Assembly: GCF_008831285.2 (NCBI RefSeq)
Contig: NW_022204507.1
Location: 372,001 to 436,000 of the forward strand
Direction: 5' to 3'
Length of the DNA stretch: 64,000 bases
Origin: Nymphaea colorata
Taxonomy: Eukaryota; Streptophyta; Magnoliopsida; Nymphaeales; Nymphaeaceae
Part shown: positions 31,961 through 44,098 of the stretch, one piece after another
How positions within the stretch are numbered: position 1 is the first letter of the stretch
Layout of the letters: the number at the start of each line of letters is the position of its first letter
The notes under the pieces: model-generated
The model's database searches: none
What the model was told of the DNA's origin: nothing
The model's input: only the letters and a program-made list of their open reading frames with translations
Made by a program: the position numbers and the translations under genes

Positions 31961-34742
31961 TGCCGGTTTGGGCAGAGAAAGACTGCATCAGCTGTAAGAG
32001 ACCAAGGAAGACTGGGCGCAACCAAGAGTGCATCCAGGTCAGGTTTAATTGGCAAGAGCTCAGGCTAACCTGAGCGCGTCACGGCGGGGTTGAAGCCCAG
32101 ACCGAGTCATTGTATTTGTCACGTTTTGGATTTGACTGAGTCAGGTCTTGTACTCGTATCAGTCCGAGACAATGGGTTAAACTCGAGACAGTCCAGCGGC
32201 ATATAAGCTGGAGACTGTGCCAAAACTTGTAACTTTTGGAAATTGAATCAATAAAAGAAACCTTTTCTCTCCCATGCGAGAGTTTGAGATGCTTAAGTGT
32301 GGTGCCAAAAGGTTGGCCAACGAAGGAGACTTTGCTGGAGAAGAAGATCGCCTATAGGACCAGAGGAGTTGAACCGCGAAGGCTACCAGAACTCTAGACG
32401 TTGAATACAGTGCAGTAGATCTGATCACAGTGCAAGTGCTCTACAATCCTTGAGGCACTTAGAGACTGGAATCGGAAGAAGGATCACTGGTTGCGCAGCA
32501 GATCATTTCTCATCCGAGGAATTCCTGAACTGCAAGTCGACAGTCGGAGGAACTTCTCAATCGGTAAAAAATCCTTCTCTATGGATATTCTACCGCGAGA
32601 ACTTCCTGTTTACCCGATCAGAAGTGGAGAGGATGCTAACGTTTTGATCGATTTGAGTCAACTCATCTAACGAGAAGAATAGATCGGTCTGATCTGACTG
32701 AGATCGAAGGATTCGAGAGGGATTTGAGATGCTGACGAGTTCAGGTGAGAACGATCCCTATTTCAGGCTGATCGCCTAACGCCTGACTTAGATCGATTGC
32801 AATTCCTTTAAGGATCGATTCTTACTTTCGCAATCTGTGTCTAATTTTTTCCGTATCCCTTGCGACGAGCTACAGAGTGAAACAGTGAGGAATCGACTGA
32901 CTGAAGATGAAGAAACAGAGGCTGAATTCCTGTTCTGAAGACAGCGATGGCAATCTCTGAAAATCAGCACAATTCCAGCATCAAAGGAGGATCTGAGCAG
33001 GGAAATGGCTCAGATGTCTTCATAACTCTTGGGGGATCATTCTGGCGAAGTTTGGGAAGAATCCGAGCTGTTTTGGATAGTTCGCCGGAGCTGAGTGGAA
33101 TCATGACGGCGGATCGTGTAATTAGGCGGTGCAGTTCTGAGTGACACCAGAAACTAGCCTGATTTCAATCCTGAACGACTCACCTTTTGAAAGCTGCTTT
33201 GAAGCTGAATTTTTAATCGTCCGTACATCATAATCTCAGCTATCACTGGCCCAAATTTCAGCTCAATCCGAGCTGCGCTTTAATTTTGGCAAACTTTTGA
33301 AGTTTACTAGCTCCAGACGTTGCCTAACTCCTGCGACAGGCTGATTTTAGGCAAAACTAGGCGCAACTTGAAGCTTCAACGAGTCACCCATTGGAAACGA
33401 CTTTGGGGCTCATTTTTGGAGCGTCTAATCCTCCGGATCTTGGCTTCCTCCAGATCCAATTTCGTGATTTTTGGACCTCTGTACACGGAGTTATGATTTT
33501 TTGAAGGAACAGCTAGTCTGGGAGCTGGTTCCACACCTGCGAGAGCGATTCTCACCCGTTTCTCCAAGTTCTGTTCCAGACTTGGGTGAAATCGATTCTT
33601 TGATGCATTCTCCATGACTTCAGCTTGATGATCTATGAAATTATCTTCTGCTTGAGCTCTTGATTCCTTTGCGTCACCGTACTCTCTGCTGATAGGTGTG
33701 GCAGCGAGCTGTTGAATTAGGCGAGAAGCAGAACCTGTTGGAGGTCAATCTTGTAGCGAGGAGCTGTCTTGAAGAGGCGTGCATCGTCGCCCATTCGATG
33801 CCAGCATCCCTCGAATTCGATTACAGATAGTAGGGGTTGATCTCATCTCCGGTGAAGCATCTCCACTCCTGCATTCATATGAGATTTCTGATTGCATGCA
33901 GTGACTGCTCCTGTTTTCTGGAAGCACACATCACAGGCATAGCAGGCTGGTGGTGGACTTCATTCCAATCTACCATCCATTTGAAGGGGAAGGGTGATCT
34001 TCAGCGCCAATTTGAAGATAGCTTCCCCCAATCTACATCACACAATTGGGGTTTCCTGCTATTTAGGTGACGCACCTCCTCCATTACTTTCTGTTCAGCT
34101 GTTTCTTACAAGAACAGTAAACTGCTAGTGTTGTCTTAAACACTAGGAGCCTGCGCATTGGAGATTGACCACCATCGGAGGACTTGTAGCCAATTGAGCT
34201 GTGGAGTATTGCTGAATACCGAGGATATACTTGGCCTTGTTCCTCGATGAGTGCTGCACTAGCTCCAGCAAGGTACATCCAAAACCCCCTATAGCTTTGT
34301 GGGCGGGTGCATTTGATTTCCAGCCTACCTTCGGGTTTGCACCCATTCGGGAATCCTCCAAAGCTCACCTAGCTGAGGACACATTCCCAAGCTGTCGGAC
34401 TGTCCTAGGGGGAAGGGTGTGGAATGCTCGACCTAGGGATTGAATGTATGGTTTGGCATGGATGATGTGACTGTTGAGTGAGGGGGAGATATTCTTGTAT
34501 CGTTGACGCTTGTAAAGCCTCACATTCCCATTCTTGATTTCTAGTAGGTTGAAACTTGGTTGGGAACCACTACTTGTATTTCTGTCCTAAGAGATATATT
34601 CAGTCGGGGTTGTGTCCGACTTGGGAACAAAATTTGGTAATTCCTATTCTTTTAACCTTCCTCAGCATGTTAACCCCAATAGATCTTGAGAAGCGACTGC
34701 AACTTGGTCTCTTTTGAGCAGCTACAAGGGCTGGTCGCATCA
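31961..34742 (+). repeat. LTR of the Gag-Pro element (B1)
   Basis: Counterpart of 7820-10592, of nearly the same length. TATA-like ATATAAG is at 32211-32217 and AATCAATAAAAG near 32245. Ends CTGGTCGCATCA at 34742. Start tentative, as for the other copies. Confidence 0.7.
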
Positions 34743-34744
34743 AG

Positions 34745-34756
34745 TGGTATGAGAGC
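34745..34756 (+). promoter_or_regulatory. Primer-binding site of the Gag-Pro element (B, one mismatch)
   Basis: TGGTATGAGAGC, two bases after the LTR. It differs at one position from the TGGTATCAGAGC of copy A and of the copia element. Confidence 0.85.
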
Positions 34757-34783
34757 TGTTTTGGGGTCTTTGGCATAGCAAAT

Positions 34784-37274
34784 ATGGTGAGAAAAGGCAA
34801 GCAGCTGGAAGCCGAGGTGATTCCTCAAGACGATGATGAAGTTGTTGAAGAGTTGGATTTCGGAAATGAGAAGATTGCTCAGATGGAGGGCAAGATGAAT
34901 GGGATTGATAGCAAGATGACTGGAATAGACAGCAAGCTGGACTGTATGATGCAATTGATTACCGCGGTTACTACTTCAAACCATCAACTCATCCAACGCA
35001 TGGAGCAGGTTAAAAAGACTATGCAAAGTGTTATAAACCGTGAGAATCCTGGCAAAACCCGGTCTAATACTCCTAGCCAGTCTTATGAAAGACAAAAGAA
35101 TAATGAAGCAGCGATAGCTATTAACATACTTGAATAATTATAAAAACTCTTAAATCGGTCTAAGGGAGTGCCAAATGTGGGAGATAGGCGTGAGGGGACT
35201 GATCAACCTAATCTTAGGGTTAAATCACAAGGGGAACGCTAACCACCACCAGTCCATGATCATCAAAGACCAGTTTGGGAGGATCATGAGGAAGCTAATC
35301 GACCGGTTGATGATAGGAGACAGCCGGTAGGGCGTCAAGGGCAAGAGAACCGAAATCTGGTTGAAGCAAGAGCGCCAGCACTTAAGATTGAATTTCCAAG
35401 ATTTAGTGGACAGCAAACTCATGAATGGGTTTTCAAAGCTGAAAGTTATTTTCATTGTCAAGGCATACCAAATGATAAAAAAATTACCTACGCGATGATG
35501 TACTTTGAAGGGGAAGCCTTGAAGTGGTTTCAGTGGATTAGCTATCGAGATCCAAATCAAACTTGGGAGCAGTTCAAGAATGAGCTGATGAGTGGGTTTG
35601 AAGATTACAGAAGTGCAGTTAAAGAATCTCACTCAAACCGGGATGGTGTTGGACTATGAACACAAGTTTGAAAGTTTATCTTACCAAGTACTAGGTTGGG
35701 ATGAAGAAGCATTAGTAGGAGCTTTCATTGGGGGATTGCAGCCTGATATTCAGTTGGATGTGCTTTCCCAAGAATCTCATGACTTAAAGATATGCATGAA
35801 AGTTGCCCGACACAAAGAAGAGAAAATGGAACAGAAACAGGCTCTCCAAGAGCAAGGCAAAAGGTTTGACCCACATCAGACCAGACCACCGGATCCGGAA
35901 ATGTTACCAAAGAAGAAGGTGGTACCACAGCCAACCTCTAACGGCCCTAAGAAACAATACATTACCCAGCAAGAGCGGGATGAGAGAATGGCAAAGGGGT
36001 TGTGTTATCATTGTGATGACAAGTGGTTTTGTGGACATAAGTGCAAAGAGATCAAGTTGTTCATAGTCATAGATGACGAAGATCAAGAGTATAAAGTTGA
36101 GCAATCAGCTAGAGAGCAAGACAGCCAGGAAGAAAGGCCAAACTATGAATCTCATGATGATAGCCAGGTGCTATGTCACACGATAGCAAATATAAGACAT
36201 CCGGATCCCATGAAGGCTGTTGGATACATCAGTAACCATAAAGTATTACCTCTCCTAGACACGGGATCAGCTACTAATTTCATTAGTCCAGGAACTGCTC
36301 AATTGATAGGTGGTAAAAGTGAAGTGATATATTCTTTTGATGTCCAAACCGGTAGTGGAACACATCACACATGCAAGGAGTTATGCAACGATAGGGTCCT
36401 TCATATTTAAAATGTACCATTTACGATGGACTTATATATTCTGCCTATCCATGGAGTAGATGTAGTTTTGGGAACGCAATGGTTCAGAATGTTGGGAAAA
36501 ATCCAATGGGACTTCGCCACCAAGACCATTATATTCCCTAAGGAGAATAGAGATGGACAAGTTGTCTTAATGGCTGTTGACCCAAAGTCTGCAAAGACCA
36601 TAGCAGCACAAGGTCCGGGGGAAGGGTCAGACCAGATGGGCAGTAGTTCTTCCATGGGAAAGAAGGAATCACAATTGAAAGAGGCTCAAATGCAGCAAAT
36701 TGCAGAACAGTCCAAGACTGTTATGACGAACCCTATACAGTCATATTATATGCTCGAGGTGAAGGCTAAGAGAGCAGCGGAAGCATGGTGTGCTATTGCT
36801 GACAACAAGGACCAAAAACTGTGACTTGTTGAGAAGTTCGATGACAAAACTCGGGGCCGACTTTAGCAAGCCCATGATGGAGGATGTCAGGAAATTGGGT
36901 TCATGACGAATGCCTACAGGGGTGACCAAGGACCTCCCATATACCAAAAGTCTCTACTAAGGTCCTTGCCGAGGGACTATGGTCCTCATCCAAGCCGGGT
37001 AGGTGAGGGTGGAGATGTGAACTGTATTAAGGCAGTTCCAACAGACCGAGATGACTGTCAAAAGAGAGCTTGGGGAATAGCTCCATTCAAAGGGGGTGGA
37101 CTTGATGTGCACCTACATAGAGCACAGCCGAGTGTGTCCGAGGAGGCTCCTGAGGATGTAGGTGGGATACCAGCTGCTATCACAGTCATGGTCGGAAGCG
37201 GGGAGATGGCTAGCACGACATCAGTTGAAGCTATTGACTTTAGGCACTGTGAGGTTCACCGAGAAAAGATATAG
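34784..37274 (+). pseudogene. Gag-protease polyprotein with unknown C-terminal region (B)
   Basis: Counterpart of 10634-13170. Same coiled-coil start (MVRKGKQLEAEV), gag core, knuckle CYHCDDKWFCGHKCK, protease LLDTGSATNFISP, then VDVVLGTQWFRMLGK and the unrecognised tail (QSYYMLEVKAKRAAEAW, APFKGGGLDVHL). Breaks are private to this copy: TAA after NILE near 35136, a frame change near 35600, TAA after VLHI at 36408, TGA near 36822 and TAG near 37274. Where copy A has its TGA at 11192 and its 1-bp deletion near 11833, this copy is open, and it keeps four codons (ELCN) missing from A. Confidence 0.8.
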
Positions 37275-37387
37275 GGAGGGCCAAGGCGTTTTGAGCGAAG
37301 TGAGGTTAATTCCATGTCGAGCAAAGATGAGGCGCTAAATGTAGAGAGCAAGACTGAAGGAACGATTGAGATAGGCAGTCCGAGGAG

Positions 37388-38170
37388 ACCGAAGCGTAAG
37401 GTGTTAGGTGCTAGCCGGTGAGGGAGATTGCGGAGGGCAGCAATATCTGTTGTGAGGTTAATCTGAAGACTAAAGAGAGTTGCAGCCTATAGATTGCAGC
37501 CGGTCACGAGAGAGAGGAGCACACAATGGGTTAAAGCAAGGTTCGGTCAGCTGAGCAGAGCATGGAAGGGATTAGGTTCGGTCAGGTCAGTCGTCAGTAC
37601 AGAAAGGCTGAAGAGCAGAGGTTGCTGGTTCGGGCAGAGAAAGACTGCATCAGCTGAAAGAGACCAAGGAAAACTGGGCGCAACCAAGAGTGTGTCTGGG
37701 TCAGGTTTAGTTGGCAAGAGCTCAGGCTAACCTGAGCATGTCACGGCTGGTTTCAAGCCAGATCGAGTCATAGTAAGGTGACCGAAGCATAAGGTGTTAG
37801 GCGCTAGCCGGTGAGGGAGATTGCGGAGGGCAGCAATATCTGTTGTGAGGTTAATTTGAAGACTAAAGAGAGTTGCAGCCTATAGATTGCAGCCGGTGAC
37901 GAGAGAGAGGAGCACACAATGGGTTAAAGCAAGGTTCGGTCAGCTGAGCAGAGCATGGAAGGGATTAGGTTCGGTCAGGTCAGTGGTTAGTACAGAAAGG
38001 CTGAAGAGCAGAGGTTGCTGGTTCGGGCAGAGAAAGACTGCGTCAGCTGAAAGAGAGCAAGGAAAACTGGGTGCAACCTAGAGTGTGTCCGGGTCAGGTT
38101 TAGTGGGCAAGAGCTCAGGCTAACCTGAGCATGTCACCGCTAGGTTCAAGCCAGACCGAGTCATTGTATT
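37388..38170 (+). repeat. Tandem duplication of about 393 bp spanning the end of the internal region and LTR start
   Basis: GTGTTAGG..GCTAGCCGGTGAGGGAGATTGC-type sequence from about 37397 recurs from about 37790, and the peptide-like run at 37494 recurs at 37887 (offset 393). Only copy B's last LTR shows it, so it arose locally after the segmental duplication. The two units differ at only a few bases, so the event looks recent. Confidence 0.9.
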
Positions 38171-40601
38171 TGTTTTGTTTTGGATTTGATTGAGTCAGGT
38201 CTTGCACTCGTATCAGTCCGAGACAACGGGTTAAACCCGAGACAGTCCAGCAGCACATAAGCTGGAGACTGCCAAAACTTGTAACTTTTAGAAATTGAAT
38301 CAATAAAAGAAACCTTTTCTCTCCCGTGCGAGAGAGTTCGAGCTGCTTAAGTGTGGCGCCAAAAGCTTGGCCAGCGAAGGAGACTTTGCTGGAGAAGATG
38401 TTCGCCTACAGAACCAGAGGATCCGAACCGGGAATGCTGGTGGAACTGTAGAGGTCGAATACAGTGCAGAAGTAGATCCGATCACAGTGCAAGTGCTCCC
38501 CAATCCTTGAGGCACTTAGAGGCTGGAATCGGAAGAAGGATCATTCGGTTGCGCAGCAGATCGTAGCTCATGCGAGGAATTCCTGAACTGCACATCGACA
38601 GATGGAAGAACTTGTCAATCGGTAAGAAATCCTTCCCCGTGGATATTCTACCACGAGACCTTCCTGTTTAACTGATCAGAAATGGAGATGATGCTGACGT
38701 TCTGATCGATTTGATTCAACTCATCTAACGAGAGGAATAGATTGGTCTGATCTGACAGAGATCGAAGGATTTGAGAGGGATTGAGATTCTGACTAGTTTA
38801 GGCGAGAGCGATCCCTGTTTCAGGTAGATCACCCAACGTCTGACTTAGATCAATTTCAATTCTTTTAAGAATCAATTCTTACTGTCGCAATGTGTGTCTA
38901 ATCATTGCATATCCCTTGCGGTGAGCTACGGAGTGAAACAATGACGAATCGACTGACTGAAGATGAAGAAACAGAGGCAGAATTCCTGTTCTGAAGACAA
39001 CGACGGCAATCTCTGAAAATCAGCACAATTTCGGCAATGGCTCAGACGTCTTCATAACTCTTGGGGGATCATTTTCGTGAAGTTTGGAAGAATCCGAGCT
39101 GCTTTTGATAGTTTGCTGGAGCTGATCGGAATCACGACGGCGGATCGCGAAATTAGGCGGTGCAGTTCTGAGTGACACCAGAAACTAGGCTAATTTCAAT
39201 CACCAATGACTCACCTTTTGGAAGCTGCTTTGAAGCTGAATTTTTAGGCGTTTGTACATCTGAATCTCAGCTATCACTGGTCCAAATTTCAGCTCAATTC
39301 GAGCTACGGTTGAATTTTGGAAAAAATTTTAAGGTGACTAGCTCCAGACGTTGCCTAAGTCCTGCGACAGGCTGATTTCAGGCAAAACCAGGTGCACTTT
39401 CAAGCTTCAACGAGTCACCTATTGGAAACGACTTTGGGGCTCATTTTTGGAGCATCTAATCCTGCGGATCTTGGCTTCCTCCAGATCCCATTTCGTGATT
39501 TTTGGACCTTTGTACACAGAGTTATGATTTTTTGAAGGAACAGCTAGTCTGGGAGCTGGTTCCACACCTGCGAGAGGGATTCTCACCCGTTTCTCCAAAT
39601 TCTGTTACAGACTTGGGTGAAATCGATTCTCTGATGCATTCTCCATGACTTGAGCTTGATGATCTGTGGAAGAATTCGATTACAGATAGTAGGGGTTGAT
39701 CTCATCTCCGGTGAAGCATCTCCACTCCTGCATTCATATGAGATTTCTGATTGCATACAGTGACTGCTCCTGTTTTCTGGAAGCACACATCACAGGCATA
39801 GCAGGCTGGTGGTGGACTTCATCCCAATCTACCATCCATTTGAAGGGGAAGCGTGATCTTCAGCACCAATCTGAAGATAGCTTCCCCCAATCTACATCAC
39901 ACAATTGGGGTTTCCTGCTATTCAGGTGACGCACCTCCTCCATTACTTTCTGTTCAGCTGTTTCTTACAAGAACAGTAAACTGCTAGTGTTGTCTTAAAC
40001 ACTAGGAGCCTGCGCATTGGAGATTGACCGCCATCGGAGGACTTGTAGCCGATTGAGCTGTGGAGTATTGTTGATTACCGAGGATATACTTGGCCTTCTT
40101 CCTCGGTGAGTGCTGGACTAGCTCAAGCAAGGTACATCCAAAACCCCCTATAGCTGTGTGGGTGGGTGCATTTGATTTCCAGCCAACCTTCGGGTTTGCA
40201 CCCATTTGGGAATCCTCCAAAGCTCACCTAGCTGAGGACACATTCCCAAGCTGTCCGACTGTCCTAGGGGGAAGGGTGTGGAATGCTTGACCTAGGGATT
40301 GAATGTATGGTTTGGCATGGATGATGTGATTGTTGAGTGAGAGGGAGATATTCTTGTATCGTTGACGCTTGTAAAGCCTCACATTCCCATTCTTGATTTG
40401 TAGTAGGTTGAAACTTGGGAGGGAACCACTACTTGTATATCAGTCCTAAGAGATATATTCAGTCGGGGTTGTGTCCGACTTGGGATCGAAATTTTGTAAA
40501 CCCTATTCTTTTAACCTTCCTCGGCATGTTGACCCCAATAGATCTTGAGAAGCGACTGCAACTTGGTCTCTTTTGAAAAGCTACAAGGGCAGGTCGCATC
40601 A
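38016..40601 (+). repeat. LTR of the Gag-Pro element (B2, 3' LTR)
   Basis: Same sequence as the other three LTRs; the TATA-like motif is altered to CACATAAG near 38255. It lacks about 100 bp near 39665 relative to B1. Ends AGGTCGCATCA at 40601, then GATGCCC as in copy A. The start depends on which unit of the tandem duplication is counted. Confidence 0.7.
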
Positions 40602-41020
40602 GATGCCCAGCAAGCAAATTGATGAAAAATGATAGAACAGAAACAAATAATAAGTAAAGCATCAAAAAGAATGGGGAAAAGTTTTTGCACAATCCAGGCA
40701 ATCCATAAGAAAATCTTTCAGTATATCACAAAAACCAACTAGCGATAGCCTATAGAGGACATGCATTTTCTAGAGGTGAATTTTTTCCCCAAAAAATCAG
40801 ATCATTCTTCCCAGGATGTCTGGGACATAAATCTTATCGGGCTTCCAGCCAATGATCATAAAATCTGATGAAAGTTTTTGAACGAGAGCTCGTTACTCCA
40901 TCCATGTGGCAGTTGTGGGATCAGCAGTCAACCATACAGCCCAAAGCCACAAATGTGCTGCAATCATGTAACATCAAAATGTATATGAGACTTCTTTTTC
41001 CGAACAATTAAAAGGCTTAC
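40602..41020. other. VAL-like intron sequence (copy B)
   Basis: Aligned with 15579-15996; no conserved domain seen. Confidence 0.45.
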
Positions 41021-41122
41021 TGCATTAAGTGAACTTGTCTTGGCACAAGAAATGCATTCTATTCCACCAACATCCTGGAGCAAGAATGTATGAGCTGAAA
41101 CGATGCACCCACAATGTAAATG
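41021..41122 (-). pseudogene. VAL-like exon 3, zinc-finger (PHD-L) part (copy B)
   Basis: The minus strand reads HLHCGCIVSAHTFLL and DVGGIECISCAKTSSLNA, ending at donor GCA|GTAAGC. The HCGC and CISC metal-ligand motifs of the VAL N-terminal domain are intact. The acceptor is lost: CCTG precedes the exon where copy A has CCAG. Confidence 0.85.
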
Positions 41123-41431
41123 CAGGAATAAGAAACATTTTGTTAAGGAAAGAAATTTTTTAAGTAATTCCAAAAACAACTTAGGGCTACAGTTTTTGAC
41201 ATAATGGAACCTAAATGTATCTAACTGCATTCTAAATAAGAGAATACAAGATGATGCTTGTGTTCTCAAGCAACACAACAGATATTAGTGCAATTCATCA
41301 AAAAAGTGTAGCCAGTTCCATTTGTAAGTTGTTCAACTTGCTACACTTTGATGCATGAGAAGTAGATCAGTGCATTTTCATATTTTTAACGCAGGGCAAC
41401 TAGAGTTGGTGTTTACATCCCAGTTTCTAAC

Positions 41432-41513
41432 CTTTCCATGCGTCTCACAGTTCCTCCACCAGCAGCATTAAAAACGAAAATCTTCACAAAACCTTAACTC
41501 ATCATACGCAGAA
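41432..41513 (-). pseudogene. VAL-like exon 2, zinc-finger part (copy B, nonsense)
   Basis: The minus strand reads SAYDELRFCEDFRF, stop, CCWWRNCETHGK between acceptor TGTAG and donor AAG|GTTAG. It shares with copy A the missing base before WRNCE and has an additional inserted T upstream that returns the frame but leaves a TAA. The Cys of CGK is His. Confidence 0.85.
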
Positions 41514-42902
41514 CTACAAGATCAAAAGAGAGTTATCAACAGAATGTGGCAGAATATTGGTTATTGCTTCCTAAGCGATTAAAAGAAAAGAAGAGAAAAC
41601 CGAAAACAGTTAACGCCAGGGAGATAAAGTTTTCAAAAGAGGTTCAAAGATGGACTATCAGTAAAGAAAATGATTGTGACGAAATTCTCTACAGAAAAAG
41701 TATCAAAAATAGGAAAAATATAATAGATCCACATATAACATGAAATCCCCAAATGTTGTGATAACTTGGTAATATCCAAATCTAGCAACAGCAAAGGAGC
41801 CCCATTCCTCTATGCATACGAAATTCTAAAAGATAGAATTCTTCTCTAGCGACCAATAGCTGCTAGTGATGGATAGCTCTTCACAATCACCACTACAACA
41901 GGCAAAGGTTCATTGGGGACAAGTATGACGTCTAACCGACTCTCCACCGCTCAACAAAAAAGGGGGTAGCCGACCGACGCTCCATTCTGTTAGAGGAAAA
42001 ACAGTGTCCCACTTTACAGGCCAGATGCAAAATTAAAAAGGCCATCTGCATGCATTTAAACAAATAAGAGAGCTTCATTCTTTACAAAATTTGCCTAGAA
42101 CAGGGAAAAGGAACCACATTTTCTGCACACCACCGCTTCAATAACCAAGAAATGATCGACTTCCGCACCAAATCAAAAGAAAAGTGAAGGCTTCCACAGT
42201 AAGACATATAGCTTTCCTTGTCGAATCTGCTCGAACGTGTGACACCCAGCACATCATCACCATGGGCGTACACTCCACACATACAGACTCCATAAAAAAT
42301 TCACAGAAAGAAAAAGCCAGATATCTATGTTTTTTTCAAGCGGACGCCAATGTAATTCTACTTGAGAATATGAAAATAAATTGATTTTGGCGTTCCTATG
42401 CAGATGCCAAGAGAATGCATAGGATAAAAGTTAAGAGAGAAAAGTAGACCTCGTCTTAAGGGAGCCTCGAATTCCGATATAATCTATGAATCTGTAGATA
42501 TCAACACATACATTTGTGTGGAAAATGTCGTGACAGGTCAAATCCAATATCAAATCTAGCCCTTCAAGATTCCTAACAGTTTGAGAGCGACAACTTAGAG
42601 AAAACCATGTGATTCCAAAGGTGGCAAACTTGTCACTCTGCCAAATATTATTAACGAGAAAAAGCTTCAAGAAAAGTAAAATTCACATTTTTGGCGAATC
42701 ACTATCCTTTGTACCCTGAGGAAATTTTATGCACAGAAATTTCCAGCATCCATCAATTTAATTGTGCGTCCATCAACTTAATCGTCCCAACGAGGATGTA
42801 AAAAATTGTTTCAAGAACGACAGAGATGTCTTCTTTACGCTGATCTCCTAGCCGGGCAATGACCAGACGAAAAAAGAACGAAACAGAGGAAAAAGAACAT
42901 AC

Positions 42903-43030
42903 TCGCAGCGGTCACGGAGCTCGACCACGTCGTCGGACCTTATTCTCCATCCTTTCCACCACCTCTCCGATGACGAGGTGCCACACTTCGGGTTGAAGCA
43001 GATCTTCGAGAAAGAGGAAGGCGTGGCCAT
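42903..43030 (-). pseudogene. VAL-like exon 1 (start of the gene, copy B only)
   Basis: ATG at 43030 (minus), then MATPSSFSKICFNPKCG, SSSERWWKGWRIRSDD and VVELRDRC, ending at donor CGA|GTATGT. VAL proteins begin with CxNxxCxxxxxxxWRKGWxLRSGxxxxLCDRC; here LCDRC is LRDRC, losing one zinc ligand. The intron phase fits exon 2 (C-D-S-A-Y). This marks the 5' end of the gene, which is transcribed leftwards. Upstream DNA to about 43400 is pyrimidine-rich and may be the old leader or promoter. Confidence 0.85.
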
Positions 43031-44098
43031 ATCCACCAACCGGAAACAATAATTAACCAGAACAAACTCTGAGCCCGCGAAGAGTGTTTGTATGGCGAAC
43101 TAAAACACGTAACAATACCAAGACTAGAAAAAGGAAGACCACAAACTTCTTGATCAATCATCCAGCAGAGCAAGAAAAGAGGGGAGAAGCAGATGGTTTC
43201 AAGAGTCTAACTCGTGTATGTCTCTTCCTCCTCCTCCTGCATCTGCCTCCACCGCTGCCACGGCTGCTCGTGCTTTGGCTGGCCTTTGCTCTTTCAGTGC
43301 TGTCGTCTCCCTCATCGCTGTCATTGATTGTCGTTACACCTTGGCATCTCATCTGCAGTGAATGTCATGCAGGCACGTAACACCCTCTTACACATTTCAC
43401 ACACAAACAGAGGCTCACCCACCCACTATTTTGTGTTTCATCTTTTTTGCTCGTAAATCTTCCTCATCCTTTTTCCCCCTAAATCCTCTTCTCTCTCCCT
43501 CTCACCCTCGGTCGTTTGCCCTTTCTCCACTGCCCTCCAGGCCACTACCATTTTATAAGTGAGTCTTAGCCTGGTCTCGAAACACTGACCGTTCCTCCAG
43601 TTAGAACCTGCAGTAACCACAGAGGATTCAATCTGTGCTTTGGTGGGGTTGGACAGCTCAAGCCTTGTCCACTATACCTTGATATGGATGGGCTAGTTTC
43701 GCTGCATTCCATTCTTGACTCTGTACTCAAGTGGCCCGCAACCCAATCCATCTTTTTGTCCTCTTTCTAGGATGGTGTGGGACACAAAAAAAAGAATTGG
43801 GAAAAAATTTTCACCGTCATTTCTTTGATGGGAAACATTTTTCATCTGTGAAGGTGGGAGAACATGAGATGGAGGGAGAACATGTGACGAAGACATCTAC
43901 TTTTGTATTTAAAAACTTATCTACGATGTTGACATGCCACCTTTTTGAATTCTCCAAATTAATCCAACAATCAAAGGCATTGTGCTTCTTGAGCAATTCC
44001 CATGTGGTACTTCAACATAATGGGCACTCTTGTTTGAATATGCATCGTATTTCCGTTCTCATCTCATTTATTCTCAAACGACCACAAAGTCAACCCTA
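43031..44098. other. Region between VAL-like exon 1 and the SBP pseudogene
   Basis: Contains TCC/CTC-rich leader-like sequence (43200-43260) and a Ser/Arg-rich minus-strand frame at 43158-43352 that I cannot assign. No other gene is evident. Confidence 0.4.

Larger units (their letters stand above)
24335..41806. repeat. Segmental duplication, copy B
   Basis: Same order and orientation as 5423-16786, but enlarged by a 5.2-kb copia insertion (26194-31414 plus a 5-bp target duplication) and by a local duplication of about 393 bp at 37388-38170. Removing the copia insertion leaves about 12.2 kb against 11.4 kb for copy A. Unlike copy A, the VAL-like gene continues to exon 1 on the right. Confidence 0.85.

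Noticed and set aside
43158-43352. Ser/Arg-rich minus-strand frame upstream of VAL-like exon 1
   Set aside because: No similarity to known VAL parts, and its position suits a 5' leader or intergenic DNA; not enough for a gene call.
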